A stretch of 11,543 nt of DNA from Microcaldota archaeon (lineage in GTDB: Archaea > Micrarchaeota > Micrarchaeia > Micrarchaeales > CABMGC01), in assembly GCA_030040595.1 (NCBI GenBank), contig JASHTL010000034.1:1-11543 (forward strand), written 5' to 3'. The translations under genes and the position numbers were made by a program. Positions 1 through 7,077 of this stretch are shown in pieces (within the stretch, counting starts at the first letter, position 1; the number at the start of each line of letters is the position of its first letter). The notes under the pieces are model-generated. The model ran no database searches and was not told the origin of the DNA. It saw only the letters and a program-made list of their open reading frames with translations.

Positions 1-114
1 GAGACAATATTCCTTGCCATCTTCGTTGCGGTGGTTGTAAGCGTCATAGCAGGAGTGTATCCTGCATGGCGCGCGTCACGACTCCAGCCGATAGAGGCGC
101 TCAGGCAGCTGTAG
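1..114 (+). CDS. ABC transporter permease, FtsX/MacB-type, C-terminal fragment (5' end outside the window)
   Basis: The first 37 codons in frame 1 read as a hydrophobic helix followed by GVYPAWRASRLQPIEALRQL and a TAG stop. A final membrane helix followed by YPAxRAxxLxPIEALR is the standard ending of FtsX-like permeases of the MacB/LolC group, which pair with a cytoplasmic ATPase to move or extrude substrates through a mechanotransmission mechanism. Only the last transmembrane segment and the short cytosolic tail are visible, so the substrate cannot be judged. The partner ATPase gene would be expected to the left, outside the window. The family call rests on the tail motif alone. Confidence 0.8.
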   Translation, partial: ETIFLAIFVAVVVSVIAGVYPAWRASRLQPIEALRQL

Positions 115-130
115 CTAACCATTTCTAAAC

Positions 131-140
131 GTTTATATTC
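131..140 (+). promoter_or_regulatory. TATA box for the isochorismatase-like gene
   Basis: The AT-rich element gtttatattc lies about 30 bases upstream of the ATG at 169. Archaeal transcription usually starts about 22-27 bases after the TATA centre, which would give a very short leader of roughly 8-10 bases. A GTGAT ribosome-binding element at 161-165 sits 5 bases (counted from GTG) before the ATG. Confidence 0.5.
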
Positions 141-168
141 GTGAAAGTCGATTTAGATACGTGATATC

Positions 169-744
169 ATGGCTGAGCAATTCAATATAGACAAGGCAAA
201 GACCGCATTGGTAATCATAGACCTGCAGAAGGGAATAGCAGGCAGGGATACAAAGCCCTATGCTGCCAACGAGGTGATAGCGAACTCATCGAAGCTACTT
301 GCGGCTTTCAGGAAGAACGGAATGAAGACATTCCTCGTGCACGTGGCTGCAGCTCCTGACACGATGCTCAAGGCACTGAGCGACGAGAGCTGGTCACGTC
401 CAGCAAACACGCCCGCAGACTGGGCCGACTTTGTGCCCGAGATTGCACCTACCGGCTCCGACGTGGTGATAGACAAGAAGCAGTGGGGCGCTTTCTACGG
501 CACAGACCTGGAGCTCAGGATGAGAAGATCTGGAGTGGACACGATTGTGCTATGCGGCATAGCCACCGACTACGGAGTCGAGAGCACTGCAAGATTCGCG
601 TACGAGTACGGCTTCCAGCAGATATTCGCCGAGGACGCGATGGCGTCAATGTCAGAGGAGCAGCATAACGCTGCGGTAAAGTACGTGTTCAAGAGGATGG
701 GAAGGGTAAGGAAGACGCAAGAAATACTCGATGCCTTGCAGTAA
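169..744 (+). CDS. Isochorismatase-like cysteine hydrolase
   Basis: A 191-residue cytosolic alpha/beta hydrolase of the isochorismatase superfamily, which includes nicotinamidases, N-carbamoyl amidases and YecD-like proteins. The catalytic triad can be placed: Asp18 in IIDLQ after the first strand, Lys103 in the DKKQWGAFYGTDL segment, and nucleophile Cys129 in VLCGIATDYGVESTA. The QWGAFYGTDLxLxxRRxGxDTIVLxG pattern is closer to the YecD-like branch than to PncA nicotinamidase, and the metal-binding DxH of nicotinamidases is not evident. The length is normal and no signal peptide is seen. The ATG has a GTGAT site upstream. The gene stands alone between the permease and the translation operon, so context does not point to a substrate. 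Confidence 0.9.
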   Translation: MAEQFNIDKAKTALVIIDLQKGIAGRDTKPYAANEVIANSSKLLAAFRKNGMKTFLVHVAAAPDTMLKALSDESWSRPANTPADWADFVPEIAPTGSDVVIDKKQWGAFYGTDLELRMRRSGVDTIVLCGIATDYGVESTARFAYEYGFQQIFAEDAMASMSEEQHNAAVKYVFKRMGRVRKTQEILDALQ

Positions 745-773
745 AACCCCATTTGCATTCCTGAGACGACCGC

Positions 774-785
774 AACTAATAAATA
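774..785 (+). promoter_or_regulatory. Candidate TATA box for the eL34-cmk-eL14 operon
   Basis: The intergenic stretch 745-873 contains aactaataaata followed by other AT-rich sequence. If used, it would give a leader of about 65 bases before the eL34 start. A second AT-rich element near 812-820 (cctatacg) is a weaker alternative. Nothing else recognisable lies in this gap. Confidence 0.35.
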
Positions 786-863
786 CGTTGAGAATCAATA
801 CTAAAACCATATTCCTATACGAATTAGATTATCTTTCCGATATCCAATTCCTGGAACAAAAAA

Positions 864-869
864 GGTGTC
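864..869 (+). promoter_or_regulatory. Ribosome-binding site that decides the eL34 start
   Basis: GGTGTC resembles the archaeal GGTGATC anti-16S element and is followed after 4 bases by TTG at 874. It contains the GTG that a longest-ORF rule would pick as the start. Compare GGTGAT at 1783-1788, 4 bases before the eL14 ATG. Confidence 0.55.
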
Positions 870-873
870 AGAT

Positions 874-1197
874 TTGCCAAAACCAATGCACAGGTCCAGC
901 AGTTTCAGGCGCTTGGACAGGGTAACCCCAAGCAACAGGCATACGATCCATTACGAGAGGAAACGGGGATCGCTGCCGCACTGCGCTATATGCAGGGCTG
1001 AGCTCAACGGCATAGGCTCGCAGAAGGGCATGCCGAAAAGCAGGAAGTCCAATTCAAGGCTTTTTGGAGGAGTTCTCTGCGCAAGCTGCTCCGGAAACGT
1101 GATAAAGCTGGCAAGCAGGATAGAGCACGGCGAGATGAAGCTGAACGACATAAGCATACGCGAAAGGAACTACGTGCTCCAGATGATATCCCACTGA
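874..1197 (+). CDS. rpl34e: Large-subunit ribosomal protein eL34 (L34e)
   Basis: About 107 residues, basic, with the eL34 pattern: N-terminal PKPMHRSSSFRR, then TPSNRHTIHYERKR, a CAIC pair and a second LCASC pair that form the usual zinc ribbon, and a KSRKSNSRLFGGVLC segment between them. It is a component of the archaeal/eukaryal 50S subunit. I chose the TTG at 874 over the GTG at 865 because it reproduces the family's short N terminus (MPxPxxRS) and because the GTG is part of the GGTG at 864-867, whose 6-base spacing to the TTG equals that of the GGTGAT site before eL14. The gene leads a tight operon, with cytidylate kinase starting 7 bases after its stop. This eL34-Cmk-eL14 order is conserved in many archaea. 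Confidence 0.92.
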   Translation: MPKPMHRSSSFRRLDRVTPSNRHTIHYERKRGSLPHCAICRAELNGIGSQKGMPKSRKSNSRLFGGVLCASCSGNVIKLASRIEHGEMKLNDISIRERNYVLQMISH

Positions 1198-1204
1198 TGA
1201 GCGC

Positions 1205-1783
1205 ATGAAGGCCATAATCATATCCGGCATGCCTGCAGCAGGCAAGACCACGGTTTCATGGATACTATCTGGGAAACTCGGCCTTCCCGTCATAGGAGGA
1301 GGCGAGATCCTCAAGGAGATGGCAATCGACCGAGGATACAAGCCCGGAGGCGAGAGCTGGTGGGACACTCCTGACGGGATAAAGTTCCTGAGGGAGCGTG
1401 AGACCAACCCTGATTTCGACAAGGAGGTCGACGCAAGGCTTGCCGACAAGATAAGGCATGGCAACATCATAGTCACCAGCTACACTGCCCCATGGCTCTC
1501 CAAGGACGGATTCAAGGTCTGGCTCGATGCCGGAGAGAAGAACAGGGCCGAGAGGATGGCCAAGAGGGACGGTTCAGACATAAAGCACACGATAAGCACC
1601 ACAAAGATAAGGGACGATGAGAATTACAGACTGTACAAGAAGCTGTACAACATGGAGTTCGGAAAGGACAAGGTTCCGTTCGACATGGTCATAGACACGG
1701 ATCACATAAACGCGGGGCAGGTTGCTGAACTCATAATAAAGAAGCTTCGCGAGCTCAAGATAATCGAGGACAAGAAGGCATAG
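1205..1783 (+). CDS. cmk: Archaeal cytidylate (CMP/dCMP) kinase
   Basis: A 192-residue P-loop kinase that would phosphorylate CMP or dCMP to the diphosphate with ATP, in pyrimidine nucleotide recycling. The N terminus has a Walker A loop GMPAAGKTT at residues 8-16. It is followed by the archaeal Cmk-type GEILKEMAIDRG segment (residues about 33-44), a central strand GNIIVTSYTAPW, and the late element RDDENYRLYKKLY...FDMVIDTDHINAGQV, matching the R-E-x-x-R-Y-x-x-x-Y...DLVIDTS pattern of archaeal cytidylate kinases. The Walker A is GxxAAGKTT rather than the GLPGSGTTS common in euryarchaeal Cmk, so a looser nucleoside-kinase reading is possible. Its position between eL34 and eL14 strongly supports Cmk, because that order is conserved. 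The stop overlaps the ribosome-binding site of eL14, suggesting translational coupling. Confidence 0.85.
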   Translation: MKAIIISGMPAAGKTTVSWILSGKLGLPVIGGGEILKEMAIDRGYKPGGESWWDTPDGIKFLRERETNPDFDKEVDARLADKIRHGNIIVTSYTAPWLSKDGFKVWLDAGEKNRAERMAKRDGSDIKHTISTTKIRDDENYRLYKKLYNMEFGKDKVPFDMVIDTDHINAGQVAELIIKKLRELKIIEDKKA

Positions 1784-1792
1784 GTGATATAA

Positions 1793-2029
1793 ATGGCATT
1801 GGTAGAACAAGGCAGAGTCTGCATAAAGAAGTCCGGCAGGGACGCAGGAGACAAGGCGGTGGTCACGAAGGTGATCGATGCGAACTATGTGAACATAGTT
1901 ACCTCATCGAGGCTCAAGGAGAGGAAGTCAAACATAAAGCACCTTGAGTTCCTGAATGAGAGGATAGACCCTGCAAGCAAGGAGCAGCTCGCAAAAGCTC
2001 TGGAAGTGGAAGCGTCAAAACTGAAGTAG
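1793..2029 (+). CDS. rpl14e: Large-subunit ribosomal protein eL14 (L14e)
   Basis: A 78-residue protein with the archaeal eL14 SH3-like KOW core: an N-terminal strand with VEQGRVCIKKSGRDAGDKAVV, then VIDANYVNIVTS and the IKHLEFLNERID ending. It is a 50S subunit protein. The ATG is preceded by a textbook GGTGAT at 1783-1788, which overlaps the stop of cytidylate kinase, so the two are almost certainly co-translated. In many archaea the next gene would be the pseudouridine synthase Cbf5/TruB. Here an aminotransferase with its own promoter follows instead, so this is the end of the operon. Confidence 0.93.
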   Translation: MALVEQGRVCIKKSGRDAGDKAVVTKVIDANYVNIVTSSRLKERKSNIKHLEFLNERIDPASKEQLAKALEVEASKLK

Positions 2030-2070
2030 TTAGTCTCAAGCTATACACCTTCTCATGAAATTCAGATAAA

Positions 2071-2081
2071 GATAAATATGC
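2071..2081 (+). promoter_or_regulatory. TATA box for the aminotransferase gene
   Basis: The element gataaatatgc is centred near 2076. Transcription from it would be expected near 2100, almost on top of the candidate starts at 2102 (TTG) and 2108 (ATG). This suggests a leaderless or nearly leaderless mRNA, consistent with no good GGTGAT site at the right distance. Confidence 0.5.
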
Positions 2082-2107
2082 GCTTATCGTGATATGATGG
2101 ATTGCTC

Positions 2108-3445
2108 ATGCCATCATCAGAACCTTCAAAGAAGGTAAGAAGCATCATTGAGCGCGACAGGAAGGCGCTCCTCAAGACCACAAGACTCCCGTATCCTTTC
2201 GTAGTGTCGCACGGCGATGGCGACTTCGCATACGACATCGACGGGAAAAGGTACATAGACTTTACCAGTTTCATTGCAGTTTACAATTTCGGAGTCGGAT
2301 CTCCGGCAAGCGTCAGGAAGGCTATAAGCAGGCAGGCGGAGAAGATAATGCATGCTGCTTTTTACGACTTTCACGCTGAAGAACCGGTTGAGTACGCAGA
2401 GAAACTCCTTACAATGTTCCCGAAGGGTTTCGGAAGGGTCTTCTTCTCCAATTCAGGGACAGAGGCCAACGAGGCAGCGCTGAAGCTCTCAAAACTCTTC
2501 ACAAAGAGGCAGTATACGCTTGCATTCTACAGCTCATTCCACGGAAGGACGCTGGGTTCGCTGAGCCTTACCGCATCCAGGACGAGACAGCGCGAGCACT
2601 TCGGTCCATTCAATTCCGTGGTCCACGTCCCATATGCATACTGCTACAGGTGCCCATTCGGAAAGGAATACCCGTCATGCGGCATGGCCTGTGTCGATTA
2701 CATAAAGAAGCAGGTGCTCACCGAAGAGCTCTCGCCAAAGGAGGTGGGCGCTATATTCATCGAGCCAATACAGGGAGAAGGCGGCTACGTAGTGCCTCCG
2801 AAGGAATTCGTCAAAGGAATAAGGGAGATAGCAACTGACAACGGCATGCTGCTTGTATCTGACGAGGTACAGGCAGGATACATGCGCACAGGCAAGTTCC
2901 TTGCGCTTGACAACTTCGGCGTCGAGGCAGACATATACACCATGGCAAAAGCTGCTGGCGGAGGCTTGCCGATCGGAATAACTGTAGTAAGGCACAGCCT
3001 GGGCGACATACCCGAAGGTGCGCATTCGAATACGTTCGGTGCGAATCTCGCTTCGATAGCAGGGGCAAATGCCACCCTTGATTATGTTAAGAAGAACATG
3101 CCTACGCTCAGGGAGTACTCAAGCGGCAAGGGAAAGCTGATAATGAAGCGGCTCAACGAGATGAAAGAGAGGTACGAGATAGTGGGAGATGTCCGGGGAA
3201 TTGGTATGATGATAGGCGTGGAGATAGTCACTGACAAATCTTCAAAGGATCCCGGAGTAAGGCAGCACGAGGAAATACTCAAACTCTGCTTCGAGAAGGG
3301 CCTGCTCCTGATGCCTGCAGGAACGTCGACATTGCGTATAATCCCTCCTCTTACTATATCGAAGCAGAGCCTGGAGAAGGGCCTGGACATACTCGAGGAT
3401 GCGGTAAAGACCGTAAACTCAAGGACTCCCAGAGCAGGCGCATAA
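2108..3445 (+). CDS. Class III PLP-dependent aminotransferase (4-aminobutyrate/ornithine aminotransferase or amino-acid racemase type)
   Basis: About 445 residues, full length for fold-type I class III aminotransferases. Visible landmarks are the substrate-strand motif YDIDGKRYIDFTS, the cofactor loop NSGTEANEAALKL, FYSSFHGRTLGSLSLT, IFIEPIQGEGGYVVPP, the PLP-phenol-binding SDEVQAGYMRTGKF, and the Schiff-base lysine in MAKAAGGGLPIG (Lys281 from the ATG). The segment YAYCYRCPFGKEYPSCGMAC matches what I recall of thermococcal-type archaeal members, whose characterised relatives include ornithine aminotransferase and broad-substrate amino-acid racemases. The substrate therefore stays open: GABA, ornithine, or racemisation. 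The start may be TTG at 2102, two codons earlier; I prefer the ATG. It appears monocistronic, with its own TATA box. Confidence 0.88.
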   Translation: MPSSEPSKKVRSIIERDRKALLKTTRLPYPFVVSHGDGDFAYDIDGKRYIDFTSFIAVYNFGVGSPASVRKAISRQAEKIMHAAFYDFHAEEPVEYAEKLLTMFPKGFGRVFFSNSGTEANEAALKLSKLFTKRQYTLAFYSSFHGRTLGSLSLTASRTRQREHFGPFNSVVHVPYAYCYRCPFGKEYPSCGMACVDYIKKQVLTEELSPKEVGAIFIEPIQGEGGYVVPPKEFVKGIREIATDNGMLLVSDEVQAGYMRTGKFLALDNFGVEADIYTMAKAAGGGLPIGITVVRHSLGDIPEGAHSNTFGANLASIAGANATLDYVKKNMPTLREYSSGKGKLIMKRLNEMKERYEIVGDVRGIGMMIGVEIVTDKSSKDPGVRQHEEILKLCFEKGLLLMPAGTSTLRIIPPLTISKQSLEKGLDILEDAVKTVNSRTPRAGA

Positions 3446-3448
3446 TCT

Positions 3449-3460
3449 ATTAATATAATT
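3449..3460 (+). promoter_or_regulatory. TATA box for the 40-residue membrane protein gene
   Basis: The sequence attaatataatt begins a few bases after the aminotransferase stop and lies about 25-35 bases upstream of the ATG at 3484. It would give a very short leader carrying the ribosome-binding element AGGCGATCC at 3474-3482, one mismatch from AGGTGATCC. Confidence 0.5.
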
Positions 3461-3483
3461 TGTCATAACCCATAGGCGATCCG

Positions 3484-3606
3484 ATGGTGAACATAATAAA
3501 GCTAGTGATCGAGGTTCTTGTTGCGATAGTCATAATAGCGGTGTTTGTCAGCATCATCTTCCCGGCTCTGTGCGGCGCAGGGGTCACGCTGCTCTGCGGA
3601 CTCTGA
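3484..3606 (+). CDS. Small single-span membrane protein, 40 residues, unknown function
   Basis: An ATG-to-TGA reading frame of 40 codons encodes a very hydrophobic peptide. After MVNIIK comes a predicted membrane helix at about residues 7-29, interrupted only by Glu10, then FPALCGAGVTLLCGL with Cys30 and Cys38. I treat it as a real gene because it has both a TATA box (3449-3460) and an AGGCGATCC ribosome-binding site at the spacing used by neighbouring genes, and because it fills the only plus-strand gap before the convergent DP2 gene, ending 12 bases from it. Glu10 in a hydrophobic helix recalls type IV pilin N termini, but the required K/R-G cleavage motif is absent, so I do not call it a pilin. 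I do not recognise a family. Confidence 0.6.
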   Translation: MVNIIKLVIEVLVAIVIIAVFVSIIFPALCGAGVTLLCGL

Positions 3607-3618
3607 CACAGCTTGAGG

Positions 3619-6600
3619 TTAGAAATACTTCATCAGGCTGAACTGCCCTTCAGTGGCTGAAATGTCTATCTGATCGCTGCCAAAAATGCCGTTTATCTCT
3701 TCTTTTATTAGAACGAGTCTCTGCTTGACATACTGGTCCAGATCGTACCTGTCTGCCAGCGATATGGCCATCTCAAGATACTTCTCTATGCCGCCCTTCG
3801 ATATGGTCAGCAGCAATTTTCCACCATCCCTGGCGCATTTGCCCGAGAGCGGGACCCTCCTGTACTTTGAATTGCACGTTGAGCACCTGAACGACTGCCT
3901 TGAGAACGAGTGCATGTTTCCTATGAGGTCGGGCATGAAGTGGCTCGATATCACGCGCCTGGCCGCATCCTTCTTGTTCACCGCGTATATCCTGTCCATT
4001 ATCCCGAACTCCGCGTCAACTTTCTCCTGCATTGTCTTAAGCTCGGCATACAGGCTCCTTTTAGGCGAGTCAGTGACCGCTGACATCGAAGTTCCATGCG
4101 TGAATAATATGTTCTTGTATGCCGCGCTGCTTCCAAGCCTCGCTTCCACGAGCTCAAGCTGCGCCTCTGAAGGCGAGGCGTACTCGAAAGTCTTGTTGTA
4201 GAAAGAGACCGGATACGAGGAGACCACCTCCATCGCCCAGACCTCGTCGTCCACCTCGTCGGGCTTGTTGTTCAGCGTGAGTATCAGCGGAGTATCCATG
4301 GTTCCGCCTACGCTCTCGGGCAGGTACTCCCTGGAGAAATTCAGCAGCGCGTCCATGAGCAGCATGGTCGTGTCCTCGTCTCCGTCGCAGTTCCTCCTCC
4401 TTGCCGAGATCGTGTATGGATGCGCGAACCCTACATTCGCCGAGGTGAAACCTATTATCCTGTTCAGCACTCCGCATGACGTATGCGGGGAGAGCGTTAT
4501 CACAAGCGCGCCCACCATGTCCTGCGCATACGCTGCGTTGTAGAAACGCGGCAGCTTGTAGAATCGCTCAAGCAGGTCGTCGGTGAACTTGGCTATCAGG
4601 AGCATGTCCTCAAGTCCCTTCCTGTTGAGAATGACATCCTGGTGCAGCATCTCGACAAGCTGGTCGCCGCTGACCAGATCGTTGCCGTCGCAGTCCTTGG
4701 CGTAGCCCAGTGACCTCAGCCTTTCCACGCTTGCGCCTATCTCTGCGGGATAGAAATGGGTGAGCGGCGCATCCGTGGCGTCGAACCTCGCCGTGCCGTC
4801 CTTGAACATGTGCACGTTGTGAGATGCCCTGAGAATGCCCTTCTCGAGAGGCTCCGCGATCCTGCCCTCGTTGGTGAGGCCCTTTACGCCCTTCACTGTA
4901 GCGGGGAGCTTTGAGACGCCTATGTTCCTCATGGCGTTTGACACCAGCTTCGTAAGGTTGACCTCACGGTCCTCGTACGAGACTGTCCTGGAGCCACAGT
5001 TCTCGCATACTCCCTCTTTCGTAACTTTTCCGCAGGACTGGCACTTGTACTCTACATCGGCCACCTTACCGCAGTCGTAACAGTACCTTGTCTCAATCAG
5101 CAACTTGCACCCGGAGCACCTGTACCTCTCGATCTCCGCCTTCAGGCTCGACCTGAACTTCTTCGAGTCCATTGCGTATGCCGAGGTTATGTTCCTGTCA
5201 TTGCCTCCATACGTGCCTATGGGGAAGAGAACGTTAGGCGACGGCTTCATGAGCCGCTCCCTTGCCTTCTCAGGCCTGCCTATCCTTGCGCCTATGTACG
5301 TGGATCTCTTCATTATCTTGAACGGCGCTACGCTGTTTACAAGGCTTATCGGATCCTGCATTGTCGCACCATACTTTTCAGTCGCCAGTTCGTCCACGCT
5401 GAGAAGACCTTCCTTCCCTGATACGAATCCAAGGCTTGCCAACAAGGCCTGCGCATAGTCCTTCTCCAGAATAGCCTTCCCCTCTACATACCTGTGCGGC
5501 ACGCAGAGGAGCTCTAGTGTCCTTTTCATGTCCGCATTCACTGCAAGTTCAATTGAGCCCATCTCATGAAGCCTTGATCCTCCGCTCTTTCCGGTTCTCG
5601 CTATAAGGAGCGCAAGCTCTGCCAGCGCCTGCTGGCTCACTGCCTGGAATTCGAAGAGAAACTTTGGATGGATGGGTATGCCCAAATCCAGTGAGATCCT
5701 GTATGCTTCCTCAAAAGTGATCTTGTTATGGTCAATAGCACCCGAATAGCCGGCCTCGGCAGCCTGCGCTGACCACAGTTCCTCCACATAGCTGCTCGGC
5801 TGAAGAGGCGTGTTCGATTTCTTGAAATCTCCGTAAGTGACGAGCATGTCACCCAGCGAGATTATCCTCTCCACCTCGTCCTTTATTCGAACGGCTGTGG
5901 GAGCGTCGTTGACTCGCATGGCGTCGCCATTCCTAAGCCTTACGAACGGACCCTCTAGCGAGTCTACCGGAAGCGCCACGCAGCCCTTGCCAGGCAGCTC
6001 TATCTTGAGCTGAGTGCCTGTGGCTATGAATCCCATCGTGAGTATCATCGTCGCCGGGCTTACGCCCTTTGCAGCTATCCCAGTAAGCCTGCTCCTGCCG
6101 TACCTGAGCCTGAATCCGCCTGCCTGGCCCGGATACGCTAGTATCGGTCTTCCCGCTGCAAGATCTTCTAGGAAGACGCTTGAGCTCTTGCCGCTGCTCT
6201 CCACCTTCTTGACATCCACCTTTATTATGCTGTTGAGCCACTCCCAGTCGAGGCCGAACTGCTTTACTTCCTTGAGAAGCTTCTTGGCCTTCTGGGCTAT
6301 GCCTTCGCATACTACAAGCGAGATGCCACCTCTCACCCTATTGGATATTGCGGTCTCCTTGCCGTCAAGCCCCAGCCTGTACAGGTTTCCGTGCACGCCA
6401 ACCTCTATCTTCTCAGTAGGCACGCCGTCTATGCATATTGGACAGTTGCCTACTATTACCCGTATGTCATCGTCAGGCGGACGGTACTGGAGCCTTGCAG
6501 CCCTGGTATGGTACAGCTCCGCCTCTTCCACATACCTCTCGATCTCGTCCATGGTCGGCTTGTACGCGCCTATGCTGAAGAATTTCCTTGCATAGTCGGC

Positions 6601-7065
6601 AAGCGCAACAGAGAGCGCTGCAGCCGTTCCGCCAGCGCCCCTTATCGGACCAGCATACACGACAGCTATGTACTCGGTGCCGTCCCTGTTCCTGTATGTG
6701 CGTATACCCTGTATCCCTTCCGTAGGCGCGACCAGTATGCCTTCGGTGAGTATGGCGCTGCCAACCCTCACCGCAGTCTCTATCCTCTTGTACTTGTCCA
6801 TGTTCTCAAAGGCCTGGGCCTTGCATATTTCCTCAGCCACCTTGAAAGCCAGCTTTGTCCTGGACTTCTGCCCGGAATATTTCCTTATCAGGCCGGAGAT
6901 GCCATCCATGCCGGTCAGCCCCTCCACCCTGCTCGCAAGGTCAGGCGCAGGCTTTATCTCAACATATGGCTTTGGGTCAAGGCCCTCGGCCCTGGCCTTG
7001 TTGGCAAGCCCGTACGCTACCGAGAATTCGTCAGATAGCCTTTTGAAATACTCGTCAATTTCCAA
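3619..7065 (-). CDS. polC: DNA polymerase D (Pol II) large catalytic subunit DP2
   Basis: A 1148-residue archaeal PolD large subunit, the polymerising half of the replicative D-family polymerase, with a double-psi beta-barrel active site related to RNA polymerase. Landmarks: the N-terminal ARAEGLDPKPYVEIKPAPDLA; GPIRGAGGT at residues 139-147; an eight-cysteine zinc region at 650-690 (four CxxC pairs); and the catalytic NCDGDED at 892-898, with Asp894 and Asp896 as likely metal ligands. The C-terminal zinc module has C1061, C1064 and C1077, but Asp1080 where the fourth Cys is expected. The last eight residues, QFSLMKYF, form a PCNA-interacting box. There is no intein at the catalytic motif, where some archaeal DP2 genes carry one. 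The TTG start is forced by an in-frame stop immediately upstream; GGTTGAT may serve as the ribosome-binding site. It is the last gene of the DP1 operon and converges on the small membrane protein gene. Confidence 0.97.
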   Translation of the reverse strand: MEIDEYFKRLSDEFSVAYGLANKARAEGLDPKPYVEIKPAPDLASRVEGLTGMDGISGLIRKYSGQKSRTKLAFKVAEEICKAQAFENMDKYKRIETAVRVGSAILTEGILVAPTEGIQGIRTYRNRDGTEYIAVVYAGPIRGAGGTAAALSVALADYARKFFSIGAYKPTMDEIERYVEEAELYHTRAARLQYRPPDDDIRVIVGNCPICIDGVPTEKIEVGVHGNLYRLGLDGKETAISNRVRGGISLVVCEGIAQKAKKLLKEVKQFGLDWEWLNSIIKVDVKKVESSGKSSSVFLEDLAAGRPILAYPGQAGGFRLRYGRSRLTGIAAKGVSPATMILTMGFIATGTQLKIELPGKGCVALPVDSLEGPFVRLRNGDAMRVNDAPTAVRIKDEVERIISLGDMLVTYGDFKKSNTPLQPSSYVEELWSAQAAEAGYSGAIDHNKITFEEAYRISLDLGIPIHPKFLFEFQAVSQQALAELALLIARTGKSGGSRLHEMGSIELAVNADMKRTLELLCVPHRYVEGKAILEKDYAQALLASLGFVSGKEGLLSVDELATEKYGATMQDPISLVNSVAPFKIMKRSTYIGARIGRPEKARERLMKPSPNVLFPIGTYGGNDRNITSAYAMDSKKFRSSLKAEIERYRCSGCKLLIETRYCYDCGKVADVEYKCQSCGKVTKEGVCENCGSRTVSYEDREVNLTKLVSNAMRNIGVSKLPATVKGVKGLTNEGRIAEPLEKGILRASHNVHMFKDGTARFDATDAPLTHFYPAEIGASVERLRSLGYAKDCDGNDLVSGDQLVEMLHQDVILNRKGLEDMLLIAKFTDDLLERFYKLPRFYNAAYAQDMVGALVITLSPHTSCGVLNRIIGFTSANVGFAHPYTISARRRNCDGDEDTTMLLMDALLNFSREYLPESVGGTMDTPLILTLNNKPDEVDDEVWAMEVVSSYPVSFYNKTFEYASPSEAQLELVEARLGSSAAYKNILFTHGTSMSAVTDSPKRSLYAELKTMQEKVDAEFGIMDRIYAVNKKDAARRVISSHFMPDLIGNMHSFSRQSFRCSTCNSKYRRVPLSGKCARDGGKLLLTISKGGIEKYLEMAISLADRYDLDQYVKQRLVLIKEEINGIFGSDQIDISATEGQFSLMKYF

Positions 7066-7077
7066 TCAACCACTGCA

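Noticed and set aside
731..925. 64-codon frame overlapping the isochorismatase stop and the eL34 start
   Set aside because: It overlaps two supported genes in another frame, has no ribosome-binding site, and has no sensible protein features.
3484..3606. Reading the 40-residue protein as a type IV pilin
   Set aside because: Glu10 and the hydrophobic helix recall pilins, but no K/R followed by G/A lies at the position required for prepilin-peptidase cleavage.
3686..4201. Plus-strand frame of 171 codons opposite the DP2 C terminus
   Set aside because: Antisense to the zinc module and conserved C-terminal domain of DP2; the translated sequence has no recognisable domain and no promoter or ribosome-binding site.
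4365..4400. Possible intein at the DP2 catalytic motif
   Set aside because: Some archaeal DP2 genes carry inteins near this motif, but here NCDGDED reads straight into downstream DP2 sequence without interruption.
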